Below the pieces are notes generated by a model that did not search any database, had not been told where the DNA came from, and saw only the letters and a list, made by a program, of their open reading frames with translations. 64,000 bases of DNA from positions 5,441,501-5,505,500 of the forward strand of contig NZ_CP108644.1 of the NCBI RefSeq assembly GCF_041435495.1, given 5' to 3'. Source of the DNA: Streptomyces sp. NBC_01116. Its GTDB lineage: Bacteria > Actinomycetota > Actinomycetes > Streptomycetales > Streptomycetaceae. Shown here piece by piece: positions 7,925 to 16,226 of this stretch (position 1 is its first letter; the number at the start of each line of letters is the position of its first letter). The translations under genes and the position numbers were made by a program.

Positions 7925-8749
7925 TCAGACGCGGTCGAGCACCCGGGCCAGCAGCGCGCCCATCCGGGTCGCCGAGTCGCGGCCGGCCTGGAGGACCTCC
8001 TCGTGGTTGAGGGGCTCTCCGGACAGGCCCGCCGCCAGGTTGGTGACGAGGGAGAGGCCGAGCACCTCCGCGCCCGCCTCCCGGGCCGCGATGGCCTCCA
8101 GGACCGTGGACATGCCCACCAGGTCGCCGCCCATGACCCGGACCATGTTGATCTCGGCCGGGGTCTCGTAGTGCGGGCCGGGGAACTGGACGTAGACGCC
8201 CTCTTCGAGGGTGTCGTCGATCTCCTTGCACAGCGCGCGCAGGCGCGGCGAGTACAGGTCGGTGAGGTCGACGAAGTTGGCGCCGATGATCGGGGAGGCG
8301 GCCGTCAGGTTGATGTGGTCGCTGATCAGGACCGGCTGGCCCGGGCGCATGCCCTCGCGCAGGCCGCCGCAGCCGTTCGTCAGGATGACGGTCCCGCAGC
8401 CCGCGGCCACCGCCGTACGGACGCCGTGGGCGACGGCGGCGACGCCCCGGCCCTCGTAGAAGTGCGTGCGGCCGAGGAAGACCAGCGCGCGCTTCTCGCC
8501 GATCCGGTAGGAGCGGACCGTGCCGCCGTGGCCCTCGACGGCGGGCGCCGGGAAGCCGGGCAGGTCGGTCACGGGGAACTCGGCGTCCGGGACGCCGAGC
8601 GCTTCGCCCGCGGGCGCCCAGCCGGAGCCCATCACCAGGGCGACGTCATGGGTCTCGGCGCCGGTCAGCTCGCGCAGGCGGGCGGCGGCCCCGGCGGCGG
8701 CTGCCCGCGGGTCGCCCTGGATGTTGTCCGGAATAACAGATGCGTTCAC
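7925..8749 (-). CDS. purine-nucleoside phosphorylase
   Basis: A 274-residue trimeric-type (PNP/MtaP family) purine nucleoside phosphorylase, converting purine (deoxy)nucleosides and phosphate to base and (deoxy)ribose 1-phosphate. Motifs: VALVMGSGWAPAGE (phosphate loop), GKRALVFLGRTHFYEG with the phosphate-binding Arg and His, ILTNGCGGL, PVLISDHINLT, YVQFPGPHYETPAEINMVR with the purine-site Glu, GGDLVGMSTVLEAIAAREAG and LSLVTNLAAG. GTG 8749 follows a TACCCT box by 7 nt with no Shine-Dalgarno, so the mRNA is probably leaderless; an upstream ATG at 8800 would run through the operator. The product feeds the mutase and deoC nearby, and the shared palindrome suggests joint control. Confidence 0.95.
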   Translation of the reverse strand: MNASVIPDNIQGDPRAAAAGAAARLRELTGAETHDVALVMGSGWAPAGEALGVPDAEFPVTDLPGFPAPAVEGHGGTVRSYRIGEKRALVFLGRTHFYEGRGVAAVAHGVRTAVAAGCGTVILTNGCGGLREGMRPGQPVLISDHINLTAASPIIGANFVDLTDLYSPRLRALCKEIDDTLEEGVYVQFPGPHYETPAEINMVRVMGGDLVGMSTVLEAIAAREAGAEVLGLSLVTNLAAGLSGEPLNHEEVLQAGRDSATRMGALLARVLDRV

Positions 8750-8756
8750 GCGGACG

Positions 8757-8786
8757 AGGGTAACCGCTCGATCCCTACGCGCGTAG
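8757..8786 (-). promoter_or_regulatory. pnp promoter with palindromic operator
   Basis: On the minus strand TACCCT (8757-8762) ends 7 nt from GTG 8749. The perfect palindrome CTACGCGCGTAG (8775-8786) covers the place of the -35. It is identical to the 12-mer in the deoC promoter, and the match extends to ATCTACGCGCGTAG when orientations are aligned. Confidence 0.65.
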
Positions 8787-8864
8787 ATGCCCTGGCGCAA
8801 AGACGCGCCGCGGGTCTTTGTGCTTTCGCACGAATATGGTGCGACCGGACCCGGTCCGCCCTGG

Positions 8865-9302
8865 TCAGCAGGGGCGCTTGCGCAGCTCCATCACATAATC
8901 GTGCGGTGCGCCGGCGGATTCCGCGGCGTCCGCGATCTCGCCGAGATAGCGCGCCGAGGGCAGACCGCCCTCGTAGCCGTTCAGCACGTACATCCAGGCC
9001 GGCTCCTCGCCGTCCAGGGTGTGCACCCGGACGCGCATCCGGCGGTAGATGTCGAGGCCGACGCCCTCCCAGCGGTCCATGGAGTCCTCGTCCATCGGCG
9101 CCAGGTCGTACAGCGCGACGAAGACCTGGGAGCGCGGCGCCTCCACCACGGTGGCCAGCGCCCCCTCCCAGCCCATCTGCTCCCCGCCGAAGGTCAGCCG
9201 CCAGCCGTTGAGCCAGCCGGTGCTGCGCATCGGGGAATGCGGGGCGCGGCGGGTCATCAGCCGCGCGTCGAGGTTGCCGGCGTACGCGGCGTAGAGCGAC
9301 AT
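8865..9302 (-). CDS. gamma-glutamylcyclotransferase family protein
   Basis: A 145-residue protein of the gamma-glutamylcyclotransferase-like (GGCT/AIG2) fold: MSLYAAYAGNLDARLM matches the YGxN loop near the N-terminus that binds the gamma-glutamyl group, and WEGALATVVEAPRSQVFVALYDLAPMDEDSMDRWEG carries the acidic segment that supplies the catalytic Glu. The fold is cytoplasmic and acts on gamma-glutamyl peptides or amines; the exact substrate is not evident. It is transcribed divergently from lpdA. Confidence 0.85.
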   Translation of the reverse strand: MSLYAAYAGNLDARLMTRRAPHSPMRSTGWLNGWRLTFGGEQMGWEGALATVVEAPRSQVFVALYDLAPMDEDSMDRWEGVGLDIYRRMRVRVHTLDGEEPAWMYVLNGYEGGLPSARYLGEIADAAESAGAPHDYVMELRKRPC

Positions 9303-9576
9303 GGGACCGAGGGTACGGGAGGTGGGCGCGGGAGCGGCGGTTCCTGTGACGAAGGCCCCGGTCGGGGGAGTGCGGGGAGGCGCGCACCTCGGTGTGCGGG
9401 CAGCTCGTTCCCGTGCGGCGGACGCCCTCTTTCCCGTATGGAGGGCCCCGGGGCGAAGCACCTTGGCGCGTGCGGGACAATGGAGGACGTACTGCATTCC
9501 CCCGGGGCGATCCCCCGGACCCCCGGCCGGGGCGGCAGGGCGGCCGCGGGGTAACCCAACGCGAGGCGGACTTTTC

Positions 9577-11016
9577 GTGACCCGGATCGTGATCATCGGC
9601 GGCGGCCCCGGCGGCTACGAGGCAGCCCTGGTGGGCGCCCAGCTCGGTGCGGAGGTGACCGTCGTCGACTGCGACGGTCTCGGCGGGGCCTCGGTCCTCA
9701 CCGACTGCGTGCCCTCGAAGACCCTGATCGCCACGGCCGAGGTGATGACCACCTTCGACTCCTCGTACGAGGAGCTGGGCATCATCGTCGCCGACGACAC
9801 CCCCCACGTGGAGCAGGCCGCCCGGGTCGTCGGCGTGGACCTCGGCAAGGTCAACCGCCGGGTCAAGCGCCTGGCGCTCGCCCAGTCCCACGACATCACC
9901 GCCTCCGTCACCCGGGCCGGCGCCCGGGTGATGCGCGGCCGGGGACGGCTCGACGGGCTCCAGGCCGCCGACGGGTCCCGACAGGTCGTCGTCACCGCCG
10001 CGGACGGCACCGAGGAGCGGCTGACCGCCGACGCCGTGCTGATAGCGACCGGCGGCCACCCCCGGGAGATCCCGGACGCGCAGCCCGACGGCGAGCGCAT
10101 CCTGAACTGGACCCAGGTCTACGACCTCGACGAACTCCCCGAGGAGCTCATCGTCGTCGGATCCGGTGTCACCGGCGCCGAGTTCGCCGGGGCCTACCAG
10201 GCGCTCGGCTCGCGCGTCACCCTCGTCTCCTCCCGCGACCGGGTGCTGCCCGGCGAGGACCCGGACGCCGCCGCCGTCCTGGAGGACGTCTTCCGCCGCC
10301 GCGGGATGAACGTCATGGCCCGCTCCCGCGCCCAGTCCGCCAAGCGCGTCGGCGACCGGGTCGAGGTGACGCTGGCCGACGGCCGGGTCATCACCGGCTC
10401 GCACTGTCTGATGGCGGTCGGCGCGATCCCGAACACCGCGGGCATGGGGCTGGAGGAGGCCGGCGTACGGCTCAAGGACTCCGGGCACGTCCTCACCGAC
10501 CGCGTCTCGCGCACCAGCGCCCCCGGCGTCTACGCGGCCGGCGACGTCACCGGCATCTTCGCGCTGGCCTCGGTCGCCGCGATGCAGGGCCGTATCGCGA
10601 TGTACCACTTCCTGGGCGACGCGGTCGCGCCGCTGAACCTCAAGGCCGTCTCCGCCAACGTCTTCACCGACCCGGAGATCGCCACCGTCGGCTACAGCCA
10701 GGCCGAGGTGGACGCGGGCAAGATCGAGGCCCGGGTGGTGAAGCTGCCGCTGCTGCGCAACCCGCGCGCCAAGATGCAGGGCATCCGCGACGGCTTCGTC
10801 AAGATCTTCTGCCGCCCCGGTACGGGCATCGTGGTCGGCGGCTGCGTGGTCGCGCCGCGCGCCAGCGAGCTGATCCACCCCATCTCGATCGCGGTCGACA
10901 ACAACCTGACGGTGGAACAGATCGCAAACGCCTTCACCGTGTACCCGTCCCTGTCCGGATCGATCGCCGAAGTGGCCCGGCAGCTGCACACCCGCAAGCT
11001 CACGGGCGAGGGCTGA
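9577..11016 (+). CDS. lpdA: NAD(P)H-quinone dehydrogenase, LpdA-type flavoprotein
   Basis: A 479-residue flavoprotein disulfide reductase homologue: FAD motif IVIIGGGPGGYEAA at residues 3-16, NAD motif LIVVGSGVTGAEFAGAY, the ATG motif VLIATGGHPR, APGVYAAGDVTG before the second FAD site, and a C-terminal dimerisation domain with NVFTDPEIATVGYSQ. In true lipoamide dehydrogenases the motif is GGTCLNVGCIPSK; here it reads GGASVLTDCVPSK, so the first redox cysteine is missing, as in mycobacterial LpdA, which reduces quinones rather than disulfides. The C-terminal HxxxxE pair is also replaced (HPISIAVDN). GTG 9577 follows GAGGCGGA. A strong terminator follows at 11100. Confidence 0.9.
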   Translation: MTRIVIIGGGPGGYEAALVGAQLGAEVTVVDCDGLGGASVLTDCVPSKTLIATAEVMTTFDSSYEELGIIVADDTPHVEQAARVVGVDLGKVNRRVKRLALAQSHDITASVTRAGARVMRGRGRLDGLQAADGSRQVVVTAADGTEERLTADAVLIATGGHPREIPDAQPDGERILNWTQVYDLDELPEELIVVGSGVTGAEFAGAYQALGSRVTLVSSRDRVLPGEDPDAAAVLEDVFRRRGMNVMARSRAQSAKRVGDRVEVTLADGRVITGSHCLMAVGAIPNTAGMGLEEAGVRLKDSGHVLTDRVSRTSAPGVYAAGDVTGIFALASVAAMQGRIAMYHFLGDAVAPLNLKAVSANVFTDPEIATVGYSQAEVDAGKIEARVVKLPLLRNPRAKMQGIRDGFVKIFCRPGTGIVVGGCVVAPRASELIHPISIAVDNNLTVEQIANAFTVYPSLSGSIAEVARQLHTRKLTGEG

Positions 11017-11099
11017 GGGCCCGCGGGGCCGGACAATCCGCGTCAACCCCCGTCAGTCCGGGCGACGCCGCGCCGCTCCGTGATCACCCGCGGACAACA

Positions 11100-11131
11100 A
11101 AGGGGCCTCCTATACCACTTGGAGGCCCCTT
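11100..11131 (+). terminator. intrinsic terminator after lpdA
   Basis: Eleven-bp perfect stem AAGGGGCCTCC/GGAGGCCCCTT (11100-11110/11121-11131) with a 10-nt loop, 83 bp after the lpdA stop and before the regulator gene. Confidence 0.85.
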
Positions 11132-11201
11132 CGAAGTACAACTTCTGTTATTCGGCGCAAACTGCTGAAAACTCACCTGCGGTCAGGTTACTGTCAGTTC
11201 C

Positions 11202-12167
11202 GTGTTCGCTGCAGAACGTCGTCAGTTGATCCTCGAAATGGTGCGTGCCAACGGGGCGGTATCGCTCCGTGAGCTCGCCCGCGTCGTCCAGACCTCCGAA
11301 GTGACCGTACGGCGGGACGTGCGGGCACTGGAGGCAGAAGGACTCCTCGACCGCCGGCACGGCGGTGCGGTCTTGCCGGGCGGTTTTACGCGGGAGTCCG
11401 GCTTCCCGCAGAAATCCCATCTCTCCACCGCGGAGAAGACGGCCATCGCCGACCTGGCCGCGGGCCTCGTCGGCGAGGGCGAGGCCATCGTGGTCGGCGC
11501 CGGCACGACCACGCAGGAGCTGGCCCGCCGGCTCGCGCGGGTCCCCGGTCTGACCGTCGTCACCAACTCCCTGCTGGTGGCCCAGGCGTTGGCCCATGCC
11601 AACCGGGTCGAAGTCGTCATGACCGGCGGCACCCTGCGCGGGAGCAACTACGCGCTGGTGGGCAGCGGGGCCGAGCAGTCCCTCCAGGGGCTGCGGGTCT
11701 CCCGGGCCTTCCTCTCCGGGAGCGGTCTCACCGCGGAGCGCGGCCTGTCCACCTCCAACATGCTCTCGGCCAGCGTCGACCGGGCTCTCGTGCAGGCCGC
11801 CGCGGAGGTGGTCGTCCTGGCGGACCACACCAAGCTCGGCTCGGACACCATGTTCCAGACGGTGCCCACCGAACTGATCACCCGCCTGGTGACGGACGAG
11901 CCCCCGCTCCACGACGAGCGGGCCGCCGCCGAGCTCCAGTCCCTGGCGGACCAGGGCGTGGAGATCACGGTGGCGGGTCCGGGCGCGGACGCGTCCGGCG
12001 GGGACGGCCCCTCACCGGGGCGTCAGCCCCGCCGGGACATGCCGCTTCCCGGACAGCGGCGCACGCAGAACGGCGGTCTCGGGCCGCAGCTCCGCAGCGC
12101 CTCCGCGCTGGCGGACGTCCCGGGGGAGCAGCAGCGCGCCCGGGTCGCGGACCTGCGGCGGCGGTAG
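11202..12167 (+). CDS. DeoR/GlpR family transcriptional regulator
   Basis: A 321-residue DeoR-family regulator. The N-terminal winged HTH (AERRQLILEMVRANGAVSLRELARVVQTSEVTVRRDVRALEAEGLLDRRHGGAV, residues 4-57) contains the family signature, and the C-terminal sugar-phosphate sensor domain shows EKTAIADLAAGLVGEGEAIVVGAGTTTQELARRL, VVTNSLLVAQAL, VEVVMTGGTLR and VVVLADHTKLG. The last 80 residues are a basic, Gly/Arg/Gln-rich extension not needed for the fold. GTG 11202 is the natural start for the HTH. Being close to deoC and pnp, it is a candidate reader of the CTACGCGCGTAG palindrome with a pentose phosphate ligand, which is an inference. Confidence 0.93.
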   Translation: MFAAERRQLILEMVRANGAVSLRELARVVQTSEVTVRRDVRALEAEGLLDRRHGGAVLPGGFTRESGFPQKSHLSTAEKTAIADLAAGLVGEGEAIVVGAGTTTQELARRLARVPGLTVVTNSLLVAQALAHANRVEVVMTGGTLRGSNYALVGSGAEQSLQGLRVSRAFLSGSGLTAERGLSTSNMLSASVDRALVQAAAEVVVLADHTKLGSDTMFQTVPTELITRLVTDEPPLHDERAAAELQSLADQGVEITVAGPGADASGGDGPSPGRQPRRDMPLPGQRRTQNGGLGPQLRSASALADVPGEQQRARVADLRRR

Positions 12168-12271
12168 GCCCGTGCCGGGGGTCTCCCCACCCCTCCGGCG
12201 TGCGAGGAGCGGGATCCGGGGCGGAACCCCGGTCACGGGAAGGGGCGGGGAGAATCCCCGTGCGGCGGCCG

Positions 12272-12868
12272 CTACTTCAGTCCGCGCAGCGTCAGCCGCA
12301 GGAGCCGCTCCGCCAACTCCGGGTCGTCGGGCGACTGCTCGGCCGCCAGCGCGATCGCGTTGGTGAGCTGGAGCAGGTCGTCGATCGAGACGTCGTCCCG
12401 CACCGACCCGCTCTCCTGGGCCCGGCGCAGCAGCCCCGCGCCCGCCTCCCGGAGCGGCAGATGGCACTGCGCCAGTGCCGAGCTCCCGTCGCGCGAGGCG
12501 GACATCAGGCCGTGGGCCAGGCCGCGGTACTCACCCGCATGAGTGACGATCGCGCCCAGCCAGTCCACCAGCGCCCGGCACGGGGCCTCCGCGGCGGCCA
12601 GCTCCCGGGAGCGGTCCAGGAGTGAGCGCAGGGCGTCCTGGAAGACCGCGTTCATCAGGGCGTCCCGGTTCGGGAAGTGCCGGTAGAGGGTGCCGATGCC
12701 CACGCCCGCCCGCCGGGCGATGTCCTCCAGCGACGCGTCCGTGCCGTGCTCGGCGAAGGACCTGCGGGCCTCGCCCACCAGCCGGTCGTGGTTCCGGCGC
12801 GCGTCCGCTCGCATCGGCCGGGCCGGCGGTCGTGCCGTGCTCGTCTCCATCGGGATCGCCCCTGCCAT
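12272..12868 (-). CDS. TetR family transcriptional regulator
   Basis: A 198-residue TetR-type repressor. HTH near residues 20-70: RRNHDRLVGEARRSFAEHGTDASLEDIARRAGVGIGTLYRHFPNRDALMNAVF. The remaining helical part is the ligand and dimer domain typical of the group with a SbtR/TetR_C_33-like C-terminus (VDWLGAIVTHAGEYRGLAHGL, SIDDLLQLTNAIALAAEQ). ATG 12868 is preceded by GGGAGGGG 9 nt upstream; ATG 12850 is an alternative. It follows accA on the same strand, separated by a strong terminator, so it probably has its own promoter. Ligand and targets unknown. Confidence 0.92.
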   Translation of the reverse strand: MAGAIPMETSTARPPARPMRADARRNHDRLVGEARRSFAEHGTDASLEDIARRAGVGIGTLYRHFPNRDALMNAVFQDALRSLLDRSRELAAAEAPCRALVDWLGAIVTHAGEYRGLAHGLMSASRDGSSALAQCHLPLREAGAGLLRRAQESGSVRDDVSIDDLLQLTNAIALAAEQSPDDPELAERLLRLTLRGLK

Positions 12869-12928
12869 GGCTTCTGCCCCTCCCTCGGTCCTCGGACCCT
12901 CTGTGGTTTCCAGGATGCCACTGCGACG

Positions 12929-12971
12929 AAGGGGCCCGGTCCGCGTCATCACGACGTGGACCGGGCCCCTT
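12929..12971 (-). terminator. strong terminator after accA
   Basis: Fourteen-bp perfect stem AAGGGGCCCGGTCC/GGACCGGGCCCCTT (12929-12942/12958-12971), loop 15 nt, 18 bp beyond the accA stop. Confidence 0.9.
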
Positions 12972-12988
12972 CGGAGTGAACCGGGCGG

Positions 12989-14743
12989 TCAGTCCTTGAT
13001 CTCGCAGATCAGCGCGCCGGAGGTGATGGACGCGCCGACCTCGGCGGTGAGGCCCTTGACGGTGCCGGAGCGGTGCGCGTTGAGCGGCTGCTCCATCTTC
13101 ATGGCCTCCAGGACGACGACGAGGTCGCCCTCCTGGACCTCCTGACCCTCCTCCACCGCGACCTTGACGATGGTGCCCTGCATGGGCGAGGCGAGGCTGT
13201 CGCCCGAGGCGGCGGAACCGGCCTTCTTCGCGGCGCGGCGCTTGGGCTTCGCGCCGGCGGCGAGGCCGGTGCGGGCCAGCGACATGCCCAGCGAGGACGG
13301 CAGCGACACCTCCAGGCGCTTGCCGCCGACCTCGACGACGACGGTCTCCCGTCCGGCCTCGTCGTCCGTGTCCGTGTCGGCGGGTGCGGCGAAGGGCTTG
13401 ATCTCGTTGACGAACTCCGTCTCGATCCACCGGGTGTGGACGGTGAACGGGTTCGCGGTGAAGGCGGGGTCCGCGACGACGGCCCGGTGGAAGGGGATGG
13501 CGGTGGCCATGCCCTCGACGGTGAACTCGGCGAGCGCGCGGGCGGCGCGCTGGAGCGCCTGTTCGCGGGTCGCGCCGGTCACGATGAGCTTGGCGAGCAG
13601 CGAGTCCCAGGCCGGGCCGATGACCGAGCCGGACTCGACGCCCGCGTCCAGGCGGACGCCGGGGCCGGTGGGCGGGGCGAAGGTGGTGACGGTGCCGGGG
13701 GCGGGCAGGAAGCCGCGGCCCGGGTCCTCGCCGTTGATACGGAACTCGAAGGAGTGACCGCGCAGGGCGGGGTCGCCGTAGCCCAGCTCCTCGCCGTCGG
13801 CGATGCGGAACATCTCGCGTACGAGGTCGATGCCCGTGACCTCTTCGGTGACGGGGTGCTCGACCTGGAGGCGGGTGTTGACCTCGAGGAAGGAGATCGT
13901 GCCGTCGACGCCGACGAGGAACTCCACGGTGCCCGCGCCGACGTAGCCGGCTTCCTTCAGGATCGCCTTCGACGCGGCGTACAGCTCCTCGTTCTGCGCC
14001 TGGCTCAGGAACGGGGCCGGGGCCTCCTCCACGAGCTTCTGGTGGCGGCGCTGGAGCGAGCAGTCGCGGGTGGAGACGACGACCACGTTGCCGTGGGTGT
14101 CGGCCAGGCACTGGGTCTCCACGTGGCGCGGCTTGTCGAGGTAGCGCTCGACGAAGCACTCGCCCCGGCCGAACGCCGCGACGGCCTCGCGGACCGCGGA
14201 GTCGTACAGCTCCGGGATCTCCTCCAGGGTGCGGGCCACCTTCAGGCCGCGACCGCCGCCGCCGAAGGCGGCCTTGATCGCGATCGGCAGTCCGTTCTGC
14301 TCGGCGAACGCGACGACCTCGTCGGACCCGGAGACCGGGTCCGGGGTGCCGGCCACCAGCGGGGCGCCCGCGCGCTGGGCGATGTGCCGGGCGGCGACCT
14401 TGTCGCCGAGGTCGCGGATGGCCTGCGGCGGCGGGCCGATCCAGGTCAGTCCGGCGTCCAGGACGGCCTGGGCGAACTCCGCGTTCTCCGACAGGAATCC
14501 GTAGCCGGGGTGGATCGCGTCCGCCCCGGAGTCCTTGGCGGCCTGCAGCACCTTGGCCATGTCCAGGTAGCTGGCGGCCGGGGTGTCACCGCCCAGGGCG
14601 AACGCCTCGTCTGCGGCCCGGACATGCAGCGCGTCCCGGTCCGGCTCGGCGTAGACCGCGACGCTCGCGATCCCCGCGTCCCGGCACGCCCGAGCAACGC
14701 GGACAGCGATTTCGCCACGGTTGGCGATGAGCACCTTGCGCAC
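12989..14743 (-). CDS. accA: acyl-CoA carboxylase alpha subunit (biotin carboxylase + BCCP)
   Basis: A 584-residue biotinylated alpha chain. Biotin carboxylase domain from residue 1 (MRKVLIANRGEIAVRVARACRDAG), ATP-grasp loop AFGGGGRGLKVA, VETQCLADTHGNVV, RDCSLQRRHQKLVEEAPAP, EVNTRLQVEHPVTEEVTGIDLV; then an Ala/Lys-rich linker and a C-terminal biotinyl domain with EAMKMEQ, biotin lysine near 549. It carboxylates biotin with bicarbonate and ATP for transfer by the beta subunit. GTG 14743 follows GAGGAGGGAG, and a TAAACT -10-like box lies at 14770-14775. Partners accE and accB and the biotin ligase birA lie downstream and nearby. Expected products are malonyl-CoA and methylmalonyl-CoA for fatty acid and polyketide synthesis. 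Confidence 0.97.
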   Translation of the reverse strand: MRKVLIANRGEIAVRVARACRDAGIASVAVYAEPDRDALHVRAADEAFALGGDTPAASYLDMAKVLQAAKDSGADAIHPGYGFLSENAEFAQAVLDAGLTWIGPPPQAIRDLGDKVAARHIAQRAGAPLVAGTPDPVSGSDEVVAFAEQNGLPIAIKAAFGGGGRGLKVARTLEEIPELYDSAVREAVAAFGRGECFVERYLDKPRHVETQCLADTHGNVVVVSTRDCSLQRRHQKLVEEAPAPFLSQAQNEELYAASKAILKEAGYVGAGTVEFLVGVDGTISFLEVNTRLQVEHPVTEEVTGIDLVREMFRIADGEELGYGDPALRGHSFEFRINGEDPGRGFLPAPGTVTTFAPPTGPGVRLDAGVESGSVIGPAWDSLLAKLIVTGATREQALQRAARALAEFTVEGMATAIPFHRAVVADPAFTANPFTVHTRWIETEFVNEIKPFAAPADTDTDDEAGRETVVVEVGGKRLEVSLPSSLGMSLARTGLAAGAKPKRRAAKKAGSAASGDSLASPMQGTIVKVAVEEGQEVQEGDLVVVLEAMKMEQPLNAHRSGTVKGLTAEVGASITSGALICEIKD

Positions 14744-15097
14744 GATGACTCCCTCCTCGAAACAAGCTGAGTTTAGGGACTACCGACACGGCCGTACGAC
14801 CTGTCCCCAATGGTGAGCTTGCCCACACGGAGTGTGATCCGAGGCTTGCCCCAGTAGTGAAATCCCTTGTGGCACCACGGTACGCCGCGATCCTCAACCG
14901 CACAGTAACCAGCCGGTGTGGTTCAGGTCTCTGTCCTTACGCTCAACGCCTTACGGCGTTTCTTTGTCGGGTCCCTACGAACGGCCGGTGAATTCTTTGC
15001 CCGGCGTACGGACCTGTCCGACCCCTTGTACACAGGAATACCCGTAAGTAAGGTCCGCGCTACGCACGTACTGCAGGTAACAGGGGGTGGATCGGTC
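14744..15097. other. intergenic region between accA and a membrane-protein gene
   Basis: No gene seen. It holds the accA promoter (TAAACT on the minus strand, 14770-14775) and a long leader for the rightward gene, with an AACGCC-TTAC-GGCGTT hairpin followed by a T-rich run at 14945-14967. Confidence 0.6.
14945..14967 (+). terminator. attenuator-like hairpin with T-rich tail
   Basis: Six-bp stem AACGCC/GGCGTT (14945-14950/14955-14960), TTAC loop, followed by TTCTTTG. It is about 130 bp upstream of the ATG of the rightward gene, so it could end upstream transcription or act as a leader attenuator. Confidence 0.35.
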
Positions 15098-15538
15098 ATG
15101 CGCAGACCGGTGGCGATCGTGACCGCGCTCGTACTGTTCGGGGAGGCGGTGGGCATCGTGCTCATCAACGCCGTCCTGGCCACGATCGCCGAGAACCAGA
15201 ACATGTCGCTCGCCGGCCTGGACCCGGACGCCATGTCCGCCGGCACCTGGGTGATGGGCGGCCTCTCCGGGCTGCTGCTGGTCCTGTGCGGGCTGATCGC
15301 CCTGCTGGCCGGGGCCCGCGACCGCGCCCCGGCGCGCTTCGGACGCATCGCCCTGATCGGCTGCGCGGTCGTGCACGGCGTCCTCGGCGCGGTCGCCGTC
15401 GGCCTGGTGGGCTGGGGCGCCTTCGCGTTCATGATGCTCGTGCTGGCCCTGCTGGTGCTCACCCTGCTGGCGTACGGGCCCGGGCCCCGCGCCGAGGACG
15501 GCGTCGGCGACGAGGCGGCCCTGGCGGCCACGCGCTAG
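15098..15538 (+). CDS. four-helix integral membrane protein, unknown function
   Basis: A 146-residue protein with four predicted membrane segments: residues about 5-30 (VAIVTALVLFGEAVGIVLINAVLATI), 52-72 (WVMGGLSGLLLVLCGLIALLAG), 84-106 (ALIGCAVVHGVLGAVAVGLVGWG) and 107-127 (AFAFMMLVLALLVLTLLAYG). ATG 15098 is preceded by GGGGGTGG; longer upstream starts would include the hairpin region and are not favoured. It converges on maf. No family recognised. Confidence 0.8.
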   Translation: MRRPVAIVTALVLFGEAVGIVLINAVLATIAENQNMSLAGLDPDAMSAGTWVMGGLSGLLLVLCGLIALLAGARDRAPARFGRIALIGCAVVHGVLGAVAVGLVGWGAFAFMMLVLALLVLTLLAYGPGPRAEDGVGDEAALAATR

Positions 15539-15545
15539 CCGTACC

Positions 15546-15571
15546 GACCCGCAGCGTTGTCGACGCGGGTC
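15546..15571. terminator. hairpin between convergent genes
   Basis: Seven-bp stem GACCCGC/GCGGGTC with a 12-nt loop, just 3' of the membrane-protein stop and touching the maf stop. Moderate strength. Confidence 0.45.
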
Positions 15572-16174
15572 TCAGACCCACAGCTCCGTGACGGAGACGT
15601 CCAGCTCGCCCAGCAGCCTGCGCAGCAGCGGCAGCGAGAGCCCGATGACATTGCCGTGGTCGCCCTCGATGGAGTCGACGAACGGCGCCGAGCGGCCGTC
15701 CAGCGTGAACGCCCCCGCGACGTGGAGCGGTTCGCCCGAGGCCACGTAGGCGGCCACCTCGGCGTCGCTCGGCTCGCCGAACCGTACGACCGTGGACGCC
15801 GTCGCCGAGGCCGTACGGCCGGAGGCGGTGTCGATCACGCTGTGCCCGGTCCGCAGGACGCCCGGCCGGCCGCGCATCGCCTTCCACCGGGCGGTGGCCT
15901 CCTCGGCGTCGGCCGGCTTGCCCAGCGCCTCGCCGTCCAGCTCCAGCACCGAGTCGCAGCCGATGACCAGGGCGCCCGCGGCCTCGGGGCGCTCCGCGAC
16001 GGCCGCCGCCTTGGCCCGGGCCAGGACGAGCGCCAGCTCGGCGGGGGTCGGTGCGTCGATGGCGTCCTCGTCCACCCCGCTGACGATCACCTCGGGGGCG
16101 AATCCGGCCTGGCGCAGCAGACCGAGACGGGCGGGGGAGGCGGAGGCGAGCACGAGACGGCGCTGATCAGTCAT
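15572..16174 (-). CDS. maf: Maf family nucleotide pyrophosphatase
   Basis: A 200-residue Maf protein, a house-cleaning enzyme that hydrolyses modified or canonical pyrimidine nucleoside triphosphates to monophosphates. Motifs: LVLASASPARLGLLRQAGF at the N-terminus, ALVIGCDSVLELDGEALGKPAD with the catalytic Asp, MRGRPGVLRTGHSV, and IEGDHGNVIGLSLPLLRRLL at the C-terminus. ATG 16174 gives the typical MTDQRRLVLAS start; an ATG at 16183 would add three residues. It is encoded within the acyl-CoA carboxylase cluster, immediately 3' of mmpB. Confidence 0.95.
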   Translation of the reverse strand: MTDQRRLVLASASPARLGLLRQAGFAPEVIVSGVDEDAIDAPTPAELALVLARAKAAAVAERPEAAGALVIGCDSVLELDGEALGKPADAEEATARWKAMRGRPGVLRTGHSVIDTASGRTASATASTVVRFGEPSDAEVAAYVASGEPLHVAGAFTLDGRSAPFVDSIEGDHGNVIGLSLPLLRRLLGELDVSVTELWV

Positions 16175-16226
16175 GCGGGCCATCGTAGAAGGGCCCGCGA
16201 GGGCCGGTGGGCCGCGGGCCCGGCGC

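Noticed and set aside
13073..14770. 565-codon plus frame opposite accA
   Set aside because: Shadow frame; accA has complete carboxylase and biotinyl motifs.
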